The notes under the pieces are model-generated. The model was not told the origin of the DNA. It did no database searches and was given only the letters and a program-made list of their open reading frames with translations. A stretch of DNA of 64,000 nt. Origin: Levilactobacillus bambusae. Lineage in GTDB: Bacteria; Bacillota; Bacilli; Lactobacillales; Lactobacillaceae. Within the stretch, counting starts at the first letter, position 1. The number at the start of each line of letters is the position of its first letter. Below, one piece after another: positions 32,530 through 41,520 of this stretch. A program made the translations under genes and the position numbers. Where the stretch lies: positions 117,066-181,065 of the forward strand of contig NZ_QCXQ01000006.1 in NCBI RefSeq assembly GCF_003124125.1, read 5' to 3'.

Positions 32530-33111
32530 ATGTTAACAGTTGAAACCATTGCCCAGTGGATGAACGGGTGGACCAAGGATATTAAGGCTAATAAAGGGTA
32601 CCTCAATGAATTAGATTCAGTCATCGGTGACGGGGATCACGGCAGTAACTTAGCTCGGGGGGCCGATGCCATTGAGGCGGCCCTGTTAACGGCGCCGGAT
32701 GATGTGCCGTCAACGTTTAAGGCGGTTGCTATGGCAATTGTCAGCAAGGTGGGAGGTGCCTCAGGAGCCCTATATGGCACGGCCTTCTTAGAAATGTACA
32801 AGGAAAGTCAAAGGACCACCGACATGGTGAAAATCCTTGATAAGGCGATGAAGGCCATGGAAAAACGCGGGGATTCCAAGCCCGGTGAAAAAACGATGCT
32901 GGACGTTTGGGAACCGGTCGTTAAGGCCGCAAAGCGGGGGAACGTCACCCCAATCGTTATTGACGATGCGGTTGAATCAACTAAGGACATGAAGGCGACG
33001 AAGGGCCGGGCCTCTTACGTTGGTGAGAAGTCGATCGGGCACCTTGATCCAGGCGCCGTGTCCAGCGGATATTTGTTTCATAACTTATTTGAAGTGGGGT
33101 TAGTGGGATGA
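32530..33111 (+). CDS. dhaL: Dihydroxyacetone kinase subunit DhaL
   Basis: DhaL (193 residues) holds ADP as a cofactor that is rephosphorylated by DhaM and passes the phosphate to DhaK-bound dihydroxyacetone. The nucleotide and magnesium site GDGDHGSN lies near 34-41 and SKVGGASGALYG near 70-81. The ATG is seven bases after the dhaK stop, and the 3' end overlaps dhaM by four bases. Confidence 0.96.
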   Translation: MLTVETIAQWMNGWTKDIKANKGYLNELDSVIGDGDHGSNLARGADAIEAALLTAPDDVPSTFKAVAMAIVSKVGGASGALYGTAFLEMYKESQRTTDMVKILDKAMKAMEKRGDSKPGEKTMLDVWEPVVKAAKRGNVTPIVIDDAVESTKDMKATKGRASYVGEKSIGHLDPGAVSSGYLFHNLFEVGLVG

Positions 33112-33476
33112 CATTAGGAATTGTGATTGTGTCGCACGTTGCCGGTTTAGCAGCGGGAGTAAAAACCTTAGTTGAACAGGGCGCGGCTGACGTTGCAATT
33201 ACCACGGCGGGCGGCACCGATGAAGGTGAAATTGGAACTAGCGTGGCCAAAATTAACGCCGCAATTGAATCGAATACAGCCGACGAAGTTTTAGCTTTCT
33301 ATGACCTAGGTAGTGCCAAGATGAACTTATCGATGGCAATTGAAATGAGTCCCAAGCCCGTGCATCTATACGATGTGGCGTTGGTTGAAGGTGCCTATAC
33401 GGCGGGGGCTTTACTTCAAGCCGGCGTCGATTTAGCGACCGTTCAGGAACAGTTGAGTCAGTTGAAAATTAAGTAG
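33108..33476 (+). CDS. dhaM: PTS EIIA-like phosphotransfer protein DhaM
   Basis: DhaM takes phosphate from HPr on its active-site His and regenerates DhaL-ATP. The 122-residue protein is the single-domain Gram-positive form; the phosphorylated His is in VIVSHVAG at residue 10, and TAGGTDEGEIGTS follows near 36-48. ATG overlaps the dhaL stop (ATGA). With dhaK and dhaL the phosphorelay is complete, so dihydroxyacetone is phosphorylated at the expense of phosphoenolpyruvate. Confidence 0.95.
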   Translation: MTLGIVIVSHVAGLAAGVKTLVEQGAADVAITTAGGTDEGEIGTSVAKINAAIESNTADEVLAFYDLGSAKMNLSMAIEMSPKPVHLYDVALVEGAYTAGALLQAGVDLATVQEQLSQLKIK

Positions 33477-33504
33477 GCGGACGGAAATTAACCGAAATTA
33501 AATT

Positions 33505-33562
33505 AAAATTGGGCCGTTAGCTAATCGATCAGATTGTGATCTTAGCTAACGGCCCAATTTGA
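33505..33562. terminator. Bidirectional terminator, dhaM / vanZ
   Basis: GGGCCGTTAGCTA and TAGCTAACGGCCC arms flanked by AAATT/AATTT give a strong hairpin with usable U-tracts both ways. Confidence 0.88.
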
Positions 33563-33578
33563 CGTGGAGCAACGCTAA

Positions 33579-34115
33579 TTATTTGTGGGGAGGAAGATGA
33601 AAGTATCGTTGGAAGAAAACGAGAAGACCAAGGCCAAGCAAGTAACCAAGTATGACACCTAAGCCGTTATCAATGACGTCCATAATGTCGACCGTCCGGT
33701 TTAAAGAAATGAGCTGATCCAAAATAAATTGCATCCCTTCATTAAATAGTCCGGTGGTTAGGCCAATCAGGCATACGGTGGTTAACTTAGGGAGTTGGTC
33801 ACGGCCTAATAGGGCGATGAAGATCCCGAGGGGAACCGTCATGATAATGTTCAGTATTGATTGTTCATCATAGCCCTGAAAGGGAATAATAATGACCTGG
33901 GCCTTACCCACCCAAAGATACCGGTAGGGGAGACTCTGAATAAAACTAAGGTGAACGGTCGTAAAAATGAGGTTGAAAACACAGATGACATAGACGGGAA
34001 GGGCAACGGCGAGAAGCCGGTCCAGCCAGGAGGGGCTTTGCCGCCATAGCACAATTCCAACCCAAACGGCAGCTCCCGTCAGAATTAAGAGGGGAAGTAA
34101 TTGTAACGTCGCCAT
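33579..34115 (-). CDS. VanZ family membrane protein
   Basis: A 178-residue protein with about five membrane helices and the VanZ features NIIMTVPLGIF near 88-98, LFNEGMQFIL near 123-132 and the RTVDIMDVIDN block near 140-150, where conserved Glu, Arg and Asp lie. The family is named for teicoplanin resistance but is widespread and mostly uncharacterised; no glycopeptide operon is nearby. ATG 34115 follows AAAGGA. Convergent with dhaM. Confidence 0.85.
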   Translation of the reverse strand: MATLQLLPLLILTGAAVWVGIVLWRQSPSWLDRLLAVALPVYVICVFNLIFTTVHLSFIQSLPYRYLWVGKAQVIIIPFQGYDEQSILNIIMTVPLGIFIALLGRDQLPKLTTVCLIGLTTGLFNEGMQFILDQLISLNRTVDIMDVIDNGLGVILGYLLGLGLLVFFQRYFHLPPHK

Positions 34116-34202
34116 TTGATCATTCCTTTTGCGTAGGATTATGCTTCCCATTCTATCAGGTAAGGAGGGATGTTGCCATAGGGACATGGGGTACCCGCGA
34201 TA

Positions 34203-34262
34203 AAAATAGAGCGACCGTCCGGAACCAATTATCTGTTAATTGGCGGGCGGTCGCTCTATTTA
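34203..34262 (-). terminator. Terminator after the glutathione peroxidase gene
   Basis: AAATAGAGCGACCG and CGGTCGCTCTATTT arms with an inner AATT/AATT pair; the minus strand ends in a T-rich run. Confidence 0.88.
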
Positions 34263-34292
34263 GTCGTTGATTGTCTATTTAGGACCGACGAC

Positions 34293-34775
34293 TTAACCTT
34301 CGTTGGATTCATTCAGTGCGGCAATGACGTCCGGCAGCATTTTTTCGGGAGTGGTCCGCGGGGGAAACCGTTTGATGAGTGTCCCATCACGGTTAATGAG
34401 AAACTTAGTAAAGTTCCATTTGATCCGGCCGCTGTTTGTTTGGGCCTTCAAGTAGGCGAACAGCGGATCTTCGCCGGCGCCGTTCACCCGAATTCGTTTC
34501 GTCATTGGGAAGGTGACGCCGTAGTGGACTTGACAGTAGTCCTCGGTTTCTTCATCGGTGCTCAGTTCCTGGTGAAACTGGTTTGATGGTAAACCTAACA
34601 ATTCTAATCCTTGGTTATGGTATTCTTGGTACATGGCCTCAAACCCCTTGAGTTGCGGAGCAAACCCACACTTACTAGCAGTGTTCATTAAGAGTAATAC
34701 TTTGCCACGGTAGGTTTCAAAATCAATGGGTTGACCGTTCATCTCGGTTTCCTGAAACTGGTAGATGTTAGCCAT
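34293..34775 (-). CDS. gpx: Glutathione peroxidase family (thiol peroxidase)
   Basis: A 160-residue peroxidase that reduces hydroperoxides, probably with thioredoxin. The peroxidatic Cys36 is in NTASKCGF, Gln is in LPSNQF near 70 and Trp in KWNFTKFL near 127, completing the catalytic set; the selenocysteine of animal enzymes is Cys, as expected. ATG 34775 follows AGGAGGT with ideal spacing; a 22-codon upstream extension is unlikely. Monocistronic, opposed to xylR across about 200 bases. Confidence 0.93.
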   Translation of the reverse strand: MANIYQFQETEMNGQPIDFETYRGKVLLLMNTASKCGFAPQLKGFEAMYQEYHNQGLELLGLPSNQFHQELSTDEETEDYCQVHYGVTFPMTKRIRVNGAGEDPLFAYLKAQTNSGRIKWNFTKFLINRDGTLIKRFPPRTTPEKMLPDVIAALNESNEG

Positions 34776-34981
34776 CCGATACACCTCCTGGTCGTCATTT
34801 CTATACAACCACATTATAGCGTGATTGGGACCGTTTGCCACGGCAGACGACTTATCCGCTGGTTTAACGGATTTTGGAGTTTACGCCACCCACTTAAAGC
34901 TATAGAATGGTATTGCCTTAAGTGATTGATCCAACCAACTGAAATTATCCAAAATTAAGTTCATAAGGGAGAGAATCAACT

Positions 34982-36151
34982 ATGATTCATAAAAGTATGA
35001 ATCGCGATGAATTGCACGACCAAAACCTACGTTTAGTGCTTCAACAAATTTTTAATAATCACCCAACTTCACGAATTGAGATTTCGCACCAGCTAGATTT
35101 GAATAAATCAACTGTTTCCTCCCTCTATAATACGCTGATGGACCGGGGGTTTGTGTCTGAACTGGGTCATGGGGATGCCTCTAATGCGGGGGGACGGAAA
35201 CCGACCATGGTTACCATTAACCGGCAGTATGGGTTTACCATGACCTTTGACCTGGGTTACCATCACCTACACGCCATGGCCAACGATTTAAATGCGAATG
35301 TTCTCTCCTACGAACGGATAGAAATGGCGGATCATTCGCTAGAAGAAATCATTCAAACGTGCGAAGCTTCCATTGAACAAGCAATTGCCGGTGACGCAAC
35401 GGCCCACGGACTGTTGGGGATCTGTTTTTCCATTCACGGAATTATTGACCACAATCGGGTGACCTATACGCCGTTCTTAAGCTTTCAGGACGTCGATTTT
35501 TCGAAGCACTTCGAGGATCGGTTTCAGGTGCCCGTCATTTTAGAAAACGAAGCGAACCTGTCGGCAATTTACGAACGGGATTTTAACGGGGCCCACCAAG
35601 TCAATAGCACGGTGACCTTTAGTGTGCACCATGGGTTAGGGGCCGGGATAATTTTAAACCGGGGCCTGTACCGTGGCGAACACGGTGAGGCCGGAGAAAT
35701 CGGCCGTTCGTTAGCCCCCACCGGCCAGAATGACGTCAAACACGTAGAGGAGATCTGTTCCGAGGACGCGTTAATTAATCAAATTGAACAGTTAAAACAC
35801 GAGGAAAACCTCGACCGGAATGATATTGTGGCGCTATTTAAAAAGAATGATCACGATACCCTTGGGGTTCTCATTCACGGCGCTAAGGTCTTAGCGGGTG
35901 TTATTTATAATATGGTGACGACCTTTGATCCGAACGCAGTCTTTATTAATTCCCCGCTAATTGAAAAAATTCCTGAAATGTTAACCTGGATTCAAGAGGA
36001 CTATCAGCGATACTCGCTAATTGAGATGCCCATTAAACTGACGCATAATGCGCAGTACGCTACCTTGCTCGGGGGATGTTCGCTCATTACCCACCACGTT
36101 TTGCAAATGGACAACTTTGACATTTACTTTACCCAAACTGAAGATTATTAA
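34982..36151 (+). CDS. xylR: Xylose repressor, ROK family
   Basis: A 389-residue repressor of xylose genes. An N-terminal winged helix (about 15-70, with SRIEISHQLDLNKSTVSSL) precedes a ROK sugar-kinase-like domain with EHGEAGEIG near 238. Xylose binding releases XylR from xylO; glucose can act as anti-inducer in related species. The ATG at 34982 follows GGGAGAG. It directly precedes xylA, whose promoter contains a xylO-like palindrome, and a weak AATCAC/GTGATT hairpin with T7 (36161-36198) may end its transcript. Confidence 0.93.
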   Translation: MIHKSMNRDELHDQNLRLVLQQIFNNHPTSRIEISHQLDLNKSTVSSLYNTLMDRGFVSELGHGDASNAGGRKPTMVTINRQYGFTMTFDLGYHHLHAMANDLNANVLSYERIEMADHSLEEIIQTCEASIEQAIAGDATAHGLLGICFSIHGIIDHNRVTYTPFLSFQDVDFSKHFEDRFQVPVILENEANLSAIYERDFNGAHQVNSTVTFSVHHGLGAGIILNRGLYRGEHGEAGEIGRSLAPTGQNDVKHVEEICSEDALINQIEQLKHEENLDRNDIVALFKKNDHDTLGVLIHGAKVLAGVIYNMVTTFDPNAVFINSPLIEKIPEMLTWIQEDYQRYSLIEMPIKLTHNAQYATLLGGCSLITHHVLQMDNFDIYFTQTEDY

Positions 36152-36217
36152 TCGCCGTCAATCACTGATAAACCGGTCTTACTGGGGAGTTGGTGATTTT
36201 TTTATTGGGATTTTTTT

Positions 36218-36255
36218 CGAAAACGCTTGCAAAAATTGAACGGCATCGTTATGAT
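36218..36255 (+). promoter_or_regulatory. xylA promoter overlapped by cre
   Basis: TTGCAA (36227-36232), 17-base spacer, TATGAT (36250-36255). A cre-like 14-mer at 36218-36231 (CGAAAACGCTTGCA) covers the -35 box, indicating carbon catabolite repression. Confidence 0.75.
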
Positions 36256-36263
36256 TAGCATTG

Positions 36264-36288
36264 TAAGTTGGTTGTTACAACAAACTAA
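36264..36288 (+). promoter_or_regulatory. xylO operator
   Basis: An imperfect 25-bp palindrome with arms TAAGTTGGTTG and CAACAAACTAA, nine of eleven positions symmetric, just downstream of the predicted start of transcription and like known XylR operators of lactobacilli and bacilli. Its position fits repression by road-block or promoter occlusion. Confidence 0.75.
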
Positions 36289-36308
36289 ATAAAAAAGGAG
36301 TTTTATCA

Positions 36309-37658
36309 ATGACTGAAGAATATTGGAAGGGCATCAATAAAATTGAATACATTGGCCACCAGGACAAAAAGTCCCAGCTAGGGTTCCAGTACTATAATCC
36401 GGATGAAGTAATTGGTGGTAAGAAAATGCGGGATTGGTTACGCTTTTCGGTTGCCTACTGGCACACGTTTGACCAACGGTTAGTCGACAACTTTGGGGAC
36501 GGGACCGCACAACGGCCGTACGATAAATACACTGATCCAATGGATTTGGCGTTGGCGAAGGTGGACGCCGCCTTTGAATTTTACGATAAACTGGGCGTCG
36601 ACTTCTTCTGTTTCCACGACCGCGATTTAGCTCCGGAAGGTAATACACTTCGCGAAACAAACGCTAACCTGGATAAGGTAGTGGATAAAATTGTCGAGTA
36701 CCAAAAGACGACGGGCATGAAGGTTCTTTGGAACACGTCAAATATGTTCTCGAATCCCCGGTTTGTAAATGGAGCTGCGACCTCACCTTCCGCAGAGGTT
36801 TATACTTATGCAGCTGCCCAAATCAAGCATAGTTTAGAAATTGGTAAGCGCGTGGGATCCGAAAATTACGTCTTCTGGGGCGGCCGGGAAGGATATGAAT
36901 CCCTTTGGAATACCGATATGAAACGGGAACAGGACCACATTGCGAAGTTCTTCCACATGGTAAAGGACTACGCTAACGAAATTGGGTTTGACGCTCAATT
37001 CTTATTGGAACCAAAGCCAAAGGAACCGACCACTCACCAGTATGACTTTGACGCTGCCACCACGATTGCCTTCATGAAGGAATATGACCTAGATAAGGAC
37101 TTTAAGTTAAACCTCGAAGGCAACCACGCTAATCTAGCGGGCCACACTTACCAACACGAAATTCGGGTGGCCCGGATTGCGGATATGCTGGGCTCATTGG
37201 ACGCAAATCAAGGGGATAAGTTAATTGGATGGGACATTGATGAGTTCCCATCAAACCTCTATGAAACCATTGCGGCCATGACAGAAGTCGTTGAGAATGG
37301 TAGCATTGGACCACGGGGCGGACTTAACTTTGACTCCAAGCCACGACGGTCATCCTTTGAAGCGGACGACCTCTTCTACGGCCACATCGTTGGAATGGAT
37401 AGTTTTGCCGCTGGCTTACGGGTTGCGGTAGCGATGAAGGAAGATGGCTTCTTAGATGACCTCGTGAAAGAACGGTACAGTTCGTTTGATTCTGGCATTG
37501 GGGCGGAAATTGATAACGGAACGGCTGATATGGCGGCCTTAGAAAAGCAAGTTCTGGATATGCCACAGTCCGAATTAATTACTTCTACCCACTCCGATCA
37601 CCTTGAACAGATTAAGGACACCATTAACCACTACATGATTGAAACGTTAAGTAAGTAA
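36309..37658 (+). CDS. xylA: Xylose isomerase
   Basis: XylA converts D-xylose to D-xylulose (class II enzyme, 449 residues). The catalytic His and Asp are in [11 protein letters not shown] near 98-108, metal ligands in [10 protein letters not shown] near 233-242, NLEGNHA near 268 and WDIDEFP near 305. AAGGAG precedes the ATG at 36309. Regulated by XylR and probably CcpA from the upstream sites. No xylose transporter gene lies in this cluster, so uptake must be encoded elsewhere. Confidence 0.97.
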   Translation: MTEEYWKGINKIEYIGHQDKKSQLGFQYYNPDEVIGGKKMRDWLRFSVAYWHTFDQRLVDNFGDGTAQRPYDKYTDPMDLALAKVDAAFEFYDKLGVDFFCFHDRDLAPEGNTLRETNANLDKVVDKIVEYQKTTGMKVLWNTSNMFSNPRFVNGAATSPSAEVYTYAAAQIKHSLEIGKRVGSENYVFWGGREGYESLWNTDMKREQDHIAKFFHMVKDYANEIGFDAQFLLEPKPKEPTTHQYDFDAATTIAFMKEYDLDKDFKLNLEGNHANLAGHTYQHEIRVARIADMLGSLDANQGDKLIGWDIDEFPSNLYETIAAMTEVVENGSIGPRGGLNFDSKPRRSSFEADDLFYGHIVGMDSFAAGLRVAVAMKEDGFLDDLVKERYSSFDSGIGAEIDNGTADMAALEKQVLDMPQSELITSTHSDHLEQIKDTINHYMIETLSK

Positions 37659-37689
37659 GCAGGATTTAAACCTCTTATCCTAAAACACG

Positions 37690-37736
37690 AATGGGCGCTG
37701 ATTCTTAGACTTTGGGAGCTGAGAGTGGCGCCCATT
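37690..37736 (+). repeat. Intercistronic hairpin between xylA and xylB
   Basis: AATGGGCGC (37690-37698) and GCGCCCATT (37728-37736) form a 9-bp GC-rich stem followed by TTAAC rather than a long T-run. It may attenuate or stabilise, setting XylA above XylB. Confidence 0.55.
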
Positions 37737-37760
37737 TTAACTACCAGGAGGAAAACCACT

Positions 37761-39272
37761 ATGGGAGAATACGTACTAGGTGTCGATTTAGGTACCAGTG
37801 CTGTGAAAGTTTCGGCCGTTGACCGGTCAGGCAACATTGCAGCGCAGGAAAAGTTTTCGTACGACTTAATTCAAAAGCAACCGGGCTATAACGAGCAAAA
37901 TCCCGAAGACTGGGTTTCAGGTACCACCGTTGCCATTGTCCGACTAATTTTGAACGACCAAATCCCAGCAGCCGAAATCAAGGGGATCAGTTTTTCGGGT
38001 CAGATGCACGGACTCGTTCTTCTGGATGCTCAAAATAAGGTGCTGCGGCCCGCAATTTTGTGGAACGATACCCGAACCACACAGCAGTGCTTAGAAATTA
38101 AGGAAAAGATGGGCGCCGAATTTGTCGAGATTACGAGAAATGAACCCCTTGAAGGATTTACCCTCCCTAAGATGTTGTGGGTCAAGGAAAATGAGCCGGA
38201 AATTTGGGCTCGGGCCGCAACGTTTTTGCTTCCGAAGGATTACGTCCGGTTCCGCATGACGGGCAAACTGGGAATGGACTACTCGGATGCCACGGGAACG
38301 GTCCTCTTAGACGTTGCCGACGGAAAATGGAGCCAAAAAATCTGTCAGTTGTTTGAGATTCCTGAATCAATGTGCCCACCGTTGATTCAGTCAATTGATG
38401 ATGTCGGAAACATCACCCCTAACTACGCAGAATTTTCGGGATTAGCGGAGGCCACCCGGGTATTCGGGGGCGCCGGCGATAATGCCGCGGGGGCCGTTGG
38501 AGCCGGCATTTTAAGTTCTAACATGGTGATGTCTTCCATTGGGACTTCGGGCGTTGTCTTGAAGTACGAGGACTCAGCTGACGTGAACTACCACGGTCAA
38601 ATCCAGTTTGAGGATCATGCCATTCCTAACCAGTATTACTCAATGGGGGTGACGCTTGCAGCCGGTTATTCCCTCGACTGGTTTAAAAAGACCTTTGCTA
38701 AAAACACGGACTTTACGGATTTTGTGGCGAGTGCCGCAAAGTCGACGGTGGGGGCGAATGGGCTGCTTTACACCCCGTATCTGGTGGGCGAACGGGCGCC
38801 ATATGCCGATGCGGAAATTCGCGGAAGCTTTCTGGGGGTTGATGGAACCCATCAAGCCTATGACTTTGTCCGTGCCGTTTTGGAGGGAATTATCTTTTCG
38901 TTCCGGGATATCTTTGATATTTATAAGGCGAACGGAGCCCAATTCGATACGGTCGTATCCATTGGGGGCGGAGCCAAAAGCCCACTTTGGCTCCAGATCC
39001 AGGCCGATATTTTTGATACGAAGGTGGTTAGCCTAGAAAATGAACAGGGACCGGGCATGGGCGCCGCGATGATTGCCGCCGTAGGATTAGGCTGGTTTGA
39101 TAGTCTCCAAGACTGTGCAGCTCAATTTGTTCATTACGGTCGGGCCTACGAACCCAACCAGGATAACGTCAACAAATATAACCGAATTCATGCCATTTAT
39201 CACCAGGCCTACGAACAGACCCGGGAAATATCCCAGGAACTATTGGATTACCGTCGGGATGAACTGAAGTAG
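37761..39272 (+). CDS. xylB: Xylulokinase
   Basis: XylB phosphorylates D-xylulose to xylulose-5-phosphate, the entry to the phosphoketolase pathway. The 503-residue FGGY kinase begins [11 protein letters not shown] with the ATP-binding Asp, has GQMHGLVLL near 83-91, [13 protein letters not shown] with the catalytic Asp near 170 and [12 protein letters not shown] near 407. ATG 37761 follows AGGAGG; the longer frame from 37725 passes through the hairpin and has no SD. Second gene of the xyl operon. Confidence 0.96.
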   Translation: MGEYVLGVDLGTSAVKVSAVDRSGNIAAQEKFSYDLIQKQPGYNEQNPEDWVSGTTVAIVRLILNDQIPAAEIKGISFSGQMHGLVLLDAQNKVLRPAILWNDTRTTQQCLEIKEKMGAEFVEITRNEPLEGFTLPKMLWVKENEPEIWARAATFLLPKDYVRFRMTGKLGMDYSDATGTVLLDVADGKWSQKICQLFEIPESMCPPLIQSIDDVGNITPNYAEFSGLAEATRVFGGAGDNAAGAVGAGILSSNMVMSSIGTSGVVLKYEDSADVNYHGQIQFEDHAIPNQYYSMGVTLAAGYSLDWFKKTFAKNTDFTDFVASAAKSTVGANGLLYTPYLVGERAPYADAEIRGSFLGVDGTHQAYDFVRAVLEGIIFSFRDIFDIYKANGAQFDTVVSIGGGAKSPLWLQIQADIFDTKVVSLENEQGPGMGAAMIAAVGLGWFDSLQDCAAQFVHYGRAYEPNQDNVNKYNRIHAIYHQAYEQTREISQELLDYRRDELK

Positions 39273-39394
39273 GCGTTAACCTTAATTGGAAGGTGCCGCA
39301 AACGTTTGCCACCTTGTGTTAATGGTGCTCCCTCTTACCATCATTAACGGGACTCATGTCCTTCAATTAATCTGAACGCCACTTTATGAAAAGA

Positions 39395-39428
39395 AAGAGC
39401 CTAACCCCAGAGAGGGTTAGGCCTTTAA
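39395..39428 (+). terminator. Terminator after xylB
   Basis: GCCTAACCC and GGGTTAGGC arms (39399-39422) with a short loop, followed by CTTTAA. It lies 125 bases after xylB; the bases between show no gene. Confidence 0.75.
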
Positions 39429-39497
39429 CGTCCCAATTAATAAATTAGGACACGGTGGCTGGATTTGTTGGTTCTAACCGCGTTGAGGGGTCTTTCG

Positions 39498-39526
39498 TTG
39501 ACTTTGTTTTTGAAAGTCACTATTCT
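39498..39526 (+). promoter_or_regulatory. Promoter with internal inverted repeat
   Basis: TTGACT (39498-39503), 17-base spacer, TATTCT (39521-39526). The repeat TGACTTT...AAAGTCA (39499-39519) spans the -35 and spacer and could be an operator for an unknown regulator. Confidence 0.6.
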
Positions 39527-39567
39527 GATGGTGTTTCAAAACATTAATTTTTGGAGGGATAATCGTT

Positions 39568-40206
39568 ATGCCACTTATTAAGCCAAATAGTATGAAACCT
39601 CGTGACCCACAGAAGGATACATTATTAGATCCAGGTAATACAGTGGTGGCAATCATTGATTACCAACCAACGCAGTTACTGTCACAGGAGTCAGCAAATA
39701 CTGCTAAAATTATGCGTAACGTGGTTGACTTAGCTCGGTTAACCAAGCTATACCAAATTCCCTTGGTCCCAGCAACCGTTAATGTGACGTCGGGAGCGAA
39801 TGAACCCACTTTTCCGGCCCTTCGCAAGGAATTTGAAGGGTTAAACGTCTATGACCGGATGGTGATTAACGCATGGGAAGACCAAAACTTCTATGATGCC
39901 ATTCACGAAACCGGACGTAAAAACTTGGTGATTGCCGCCCTGTGGACGGAAGCCTGTCTATCGTTTCCAACTCTCGATGCCCTAAAGGAAGGCTACAATG
40001 TTTATCCAGTATTGGATTGCGTGGCTGGCTCTTCAGTAGACGCTAACGATGCAGCCATTCGGCGGATGCAAACCAAGGGGGCCCAGATGACCTCGGTTCC
40101 CCAATTGGCCTGTGAATGGCAACGAAACTACGATACCAATAAGGCGACCGTACCAGGATTCTCAGAAATTTTACAGGATGCCGGCTCATTTTTACAGGTT
40201 AAATAA
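39568..40206 (+). CDS. Isochorismatase-family cysteine hydrolase, YcaC-like
   Basis: A 212-residue cysteine hydrolase. The catalytic triad is readable: Asp in VAIIDYQPTQL near 30, Lys in GRKNLVIAAL near 117 and Cys in LWTEACLSF near 130. It is closest in pattern to YcaC-type proteins, whose substrate is unknown, rather than to nicotinamidase, which needs a different metal site. GGAGGG precedes the ATG. Monocistronic, with an inverted repeat in the promoter suggesting stress or substrate control. Confidence 0.82.
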   Translation: MPLIKPNSMKPRDPQKDTLLDPGNTVVAIIDYQPTQLLSQESANTAKIMRNVVDLARLTKLYQIPLVPATVNVTSGANEPTFPALRKEFEGLNVYDRMVINAWEDQNFYDAIHETGRKNLVIAALWTEACLSFPTLDALKEGYNVYPVLDCVAGSSVDANDAAIRRMQTKGAQMTSVPQLACEWQRNYDTNKATVPGFSEILQDAGSFLQVK

Positions 40207-40221
40207 ATCAGCGGAAATTTT

Positions 40222-40347
40222 TTGACTCCAAGAAGGGCCGTGACATAAGTCCGCTTCGCTCAGAAAACACAAATCTACAACTTGGCACGAATCCGCTCAT
40301 CCAAAGTACGGATGCCTTCGTGCCAGTAGTGACGTGATATTAGTCAA
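40222..40347. repeat. Nested inverted-repeat element, about 125 bp
   Basis: Short outer arms TTGACT (40222-40227) and AGTCAA (40342-40347) enclose a stronger inner stem, GGCACGAA (40284-40291) with TTCGTGCC (40317-40324), plus CCG/CGG. There is no open frame. The arrangement resembles a small mobile or interspersed structured repeat; copies elsewhere cannot be checked here. Confidence 0.4.
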
Positions 40348-40353
40348 GTCAAA

Positions 40354-40420
40354 TCAAAATAAGGGTCACCCCAAAACACGAGCAAAGGACGTTCGTATTA
40401 CGGGATGACCCTTATTTTGA
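40354..40420. terminator. Bidirectional terminator before the Asp23 operon end
   Basis: A 19-bp stem with one mismatch (AAAATAAGGGTCA arm and complement) with T/A-rich outer ends between convergent genes. Confidence 0.82.
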
Positions 40421-40470
40421 CAGGCTTAAACGACTAAAGCCACAGCCTCTTTGATATGAGCCGGATAAAA

Positions 40471-40875
40471 CTAATCTGGCTTCTTTTTCGTCAATTTTTT
40501 GGATTGTTCGGTCCATTCATCATGGGTTAACATATCCTTGACGACGAGATCGATTTTTGTCACCGTAAGATCAGTCATGTTCGTCACCGATTCCGTAATG
40601 TTTTTGCTTAACCGATCAAAGACCGTCGGGGCATTTTTACCGTACTCTAAAATTCCGGTTAATTTGAGGGCCACGGTCTTGGCTTCTTTATCAATATCGA
40701 CATCAATACCGTGGGTTGGATTGTCGTCCTTGCTAAGCCGGTCGGTGAGGTTGTTCCAGAGGTTCCCCTGAAGTGCTAGGATTCCATCAACGTTAGCTGC
40801 GGTTTTACCAGCAATTTTTTCGATTACCACTGGATCAAATTCAATGGTTTTATCGACTGTTGGACTTTGTGCCAT
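40471..40875 (-). CDS. Asp23/Gls24 family envelope stress protein (2)
   Basis: A 134-residue Asp23-family protein, a cytoplasmic protein that clusters beneath the membrane and supports envelope homeostasis under alkaline or other stress. The family core is present: VVIEKIAGKTAANVDGIL near 17-34 and VALKLTGILEYG near 69-80, followed by the TVTKIDLVVKDM strand. The tail ends in KKLTKKKPD. GGAGG precedes the ATG. It is the last gene of the five-gene operon and a paralogue of the preceding one. Confidence 0.9.
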   Translation of the reverse strand: MAQSPTVDKTIEFDPVVIEKIAGKTAANVDGILALQGNLWNNLTDRLSKDDNPTHGIDVDIDKEAKTVALKLTGILEYGKNAPTVFDRLSKNITESVTNMTDLTVTKIDLVVKDMLTHDEWTEQSKKLTKKKPD

Positions 40876-40899
40876 AAGTTGACCTCCTATTATTCTGAG

Positions 40900-41307
40900 T
40901 TAATTGACTTGTTCCGTTGATTGATTTGAGTTAGGCTTCCCACTATTTTGAGCCTGCCACTCCCGTTTGCTCATGACGTCGTTGATTGAAAGGTTAAGTT
41001 CAACTACTTCTAGCCCGGTATACTGGGAAATATCACGATTAACGCGCTGACAGATTTCGTCGAAAATATGGCGGATATCCTTGCCGTATTCAACCGTGGC
41101 TTTCATGTCTAAAGCGACTTGGTGTTCACCAACTTCAGCCGCAATTCCCTGAGTGGGATCGGATTCACTCCGAAACCGATCGGTGAGACCGCTGAGTAAA
41201 CCGCCGTCTAGCGATAGAACTCCGTCAACGTTTCGGGCGGCTAGCCCAGCAATTTTTTCAATTACGCCATCATCATAGGTTAGTTTAGTTTTCATTGGAT
41301 CGGGCAT
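40900..41307 (-). CDS. asp23: Asp23/Gls24 family envelope stress protein (1)
   Basis: A 135-residue Asp23-family protein with GVIEKIAGLAARNVDGVLSL near 14-33 and the strand VVELNLSINDVM near 103-114. In staphylococci Asp23 is held at the membrane by AmaP, whose homologue lies two genes upstream. The two Asp23 copies here share the pattern but differ at most positions outside the core. AGGAGG precedes the ATG. Confidence 0.92.
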   Translation of the reverse strand: MPDPMKTKLTYDDGVIEKIAGLAARNVDGVLSLDGGLLSGLTDRFRSESDPTQGIAAEVGEHQVALDMKATVEYGKDIRHIFDEICQRVNRDISQYTGLEVVELNLSINDVMSKREWQAQNSGKPNSNQSTEQVN

Positions 41308-41325
41308 ATTAAATTCCTCCTTCGA

Positions 41326-41508
41326 CTATTCAGAAAAGAACGCGGCAAGTTTTTGGCGAATGGCTCTAGTATCGAATCGAACGAAACGCCCAATTAATGC
41401 ACCAATGAGCGCCATGAGAGCAACGATGAGAAAGGCGGTAAAGCCGAATATAAACCAAATGAAGCCAAGTAAACCGCCAACAAAGGCCCCAATTATGGTC
41501 GGTGTCAT
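41326..41508 (-). CDS. DUF2273 small membrane protein
   Basis: A 60-residue protein with two membrane segments (about 5-22 and 24-42) rich in Gly, Ala and Phe, followed by an amphipathic tail. DUF2273 proteins sit in amaP/asp23 operons throughout the Firmicutes. GGAGGTG precedes the ATG. Function unknown; a membrane partner of AmaP or Asp23 is likely from context. Confidence 0.85.
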   Translation of the reverse strand: MTPTIIGAFVGGLLGFIWFIFGFTAFLIVALMALIGALIGRFVRFDTRAIRQKLAAFFSE

Positions 41509-41520
41509 TGGATCACCTCC

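Noticed and set aside
38656-39036. 126-codon frame inside xylB
   Set aside because: Arg/Pro/Trp-rich translation typical of an out-of-frame shadow; xylB is well conserved through it.
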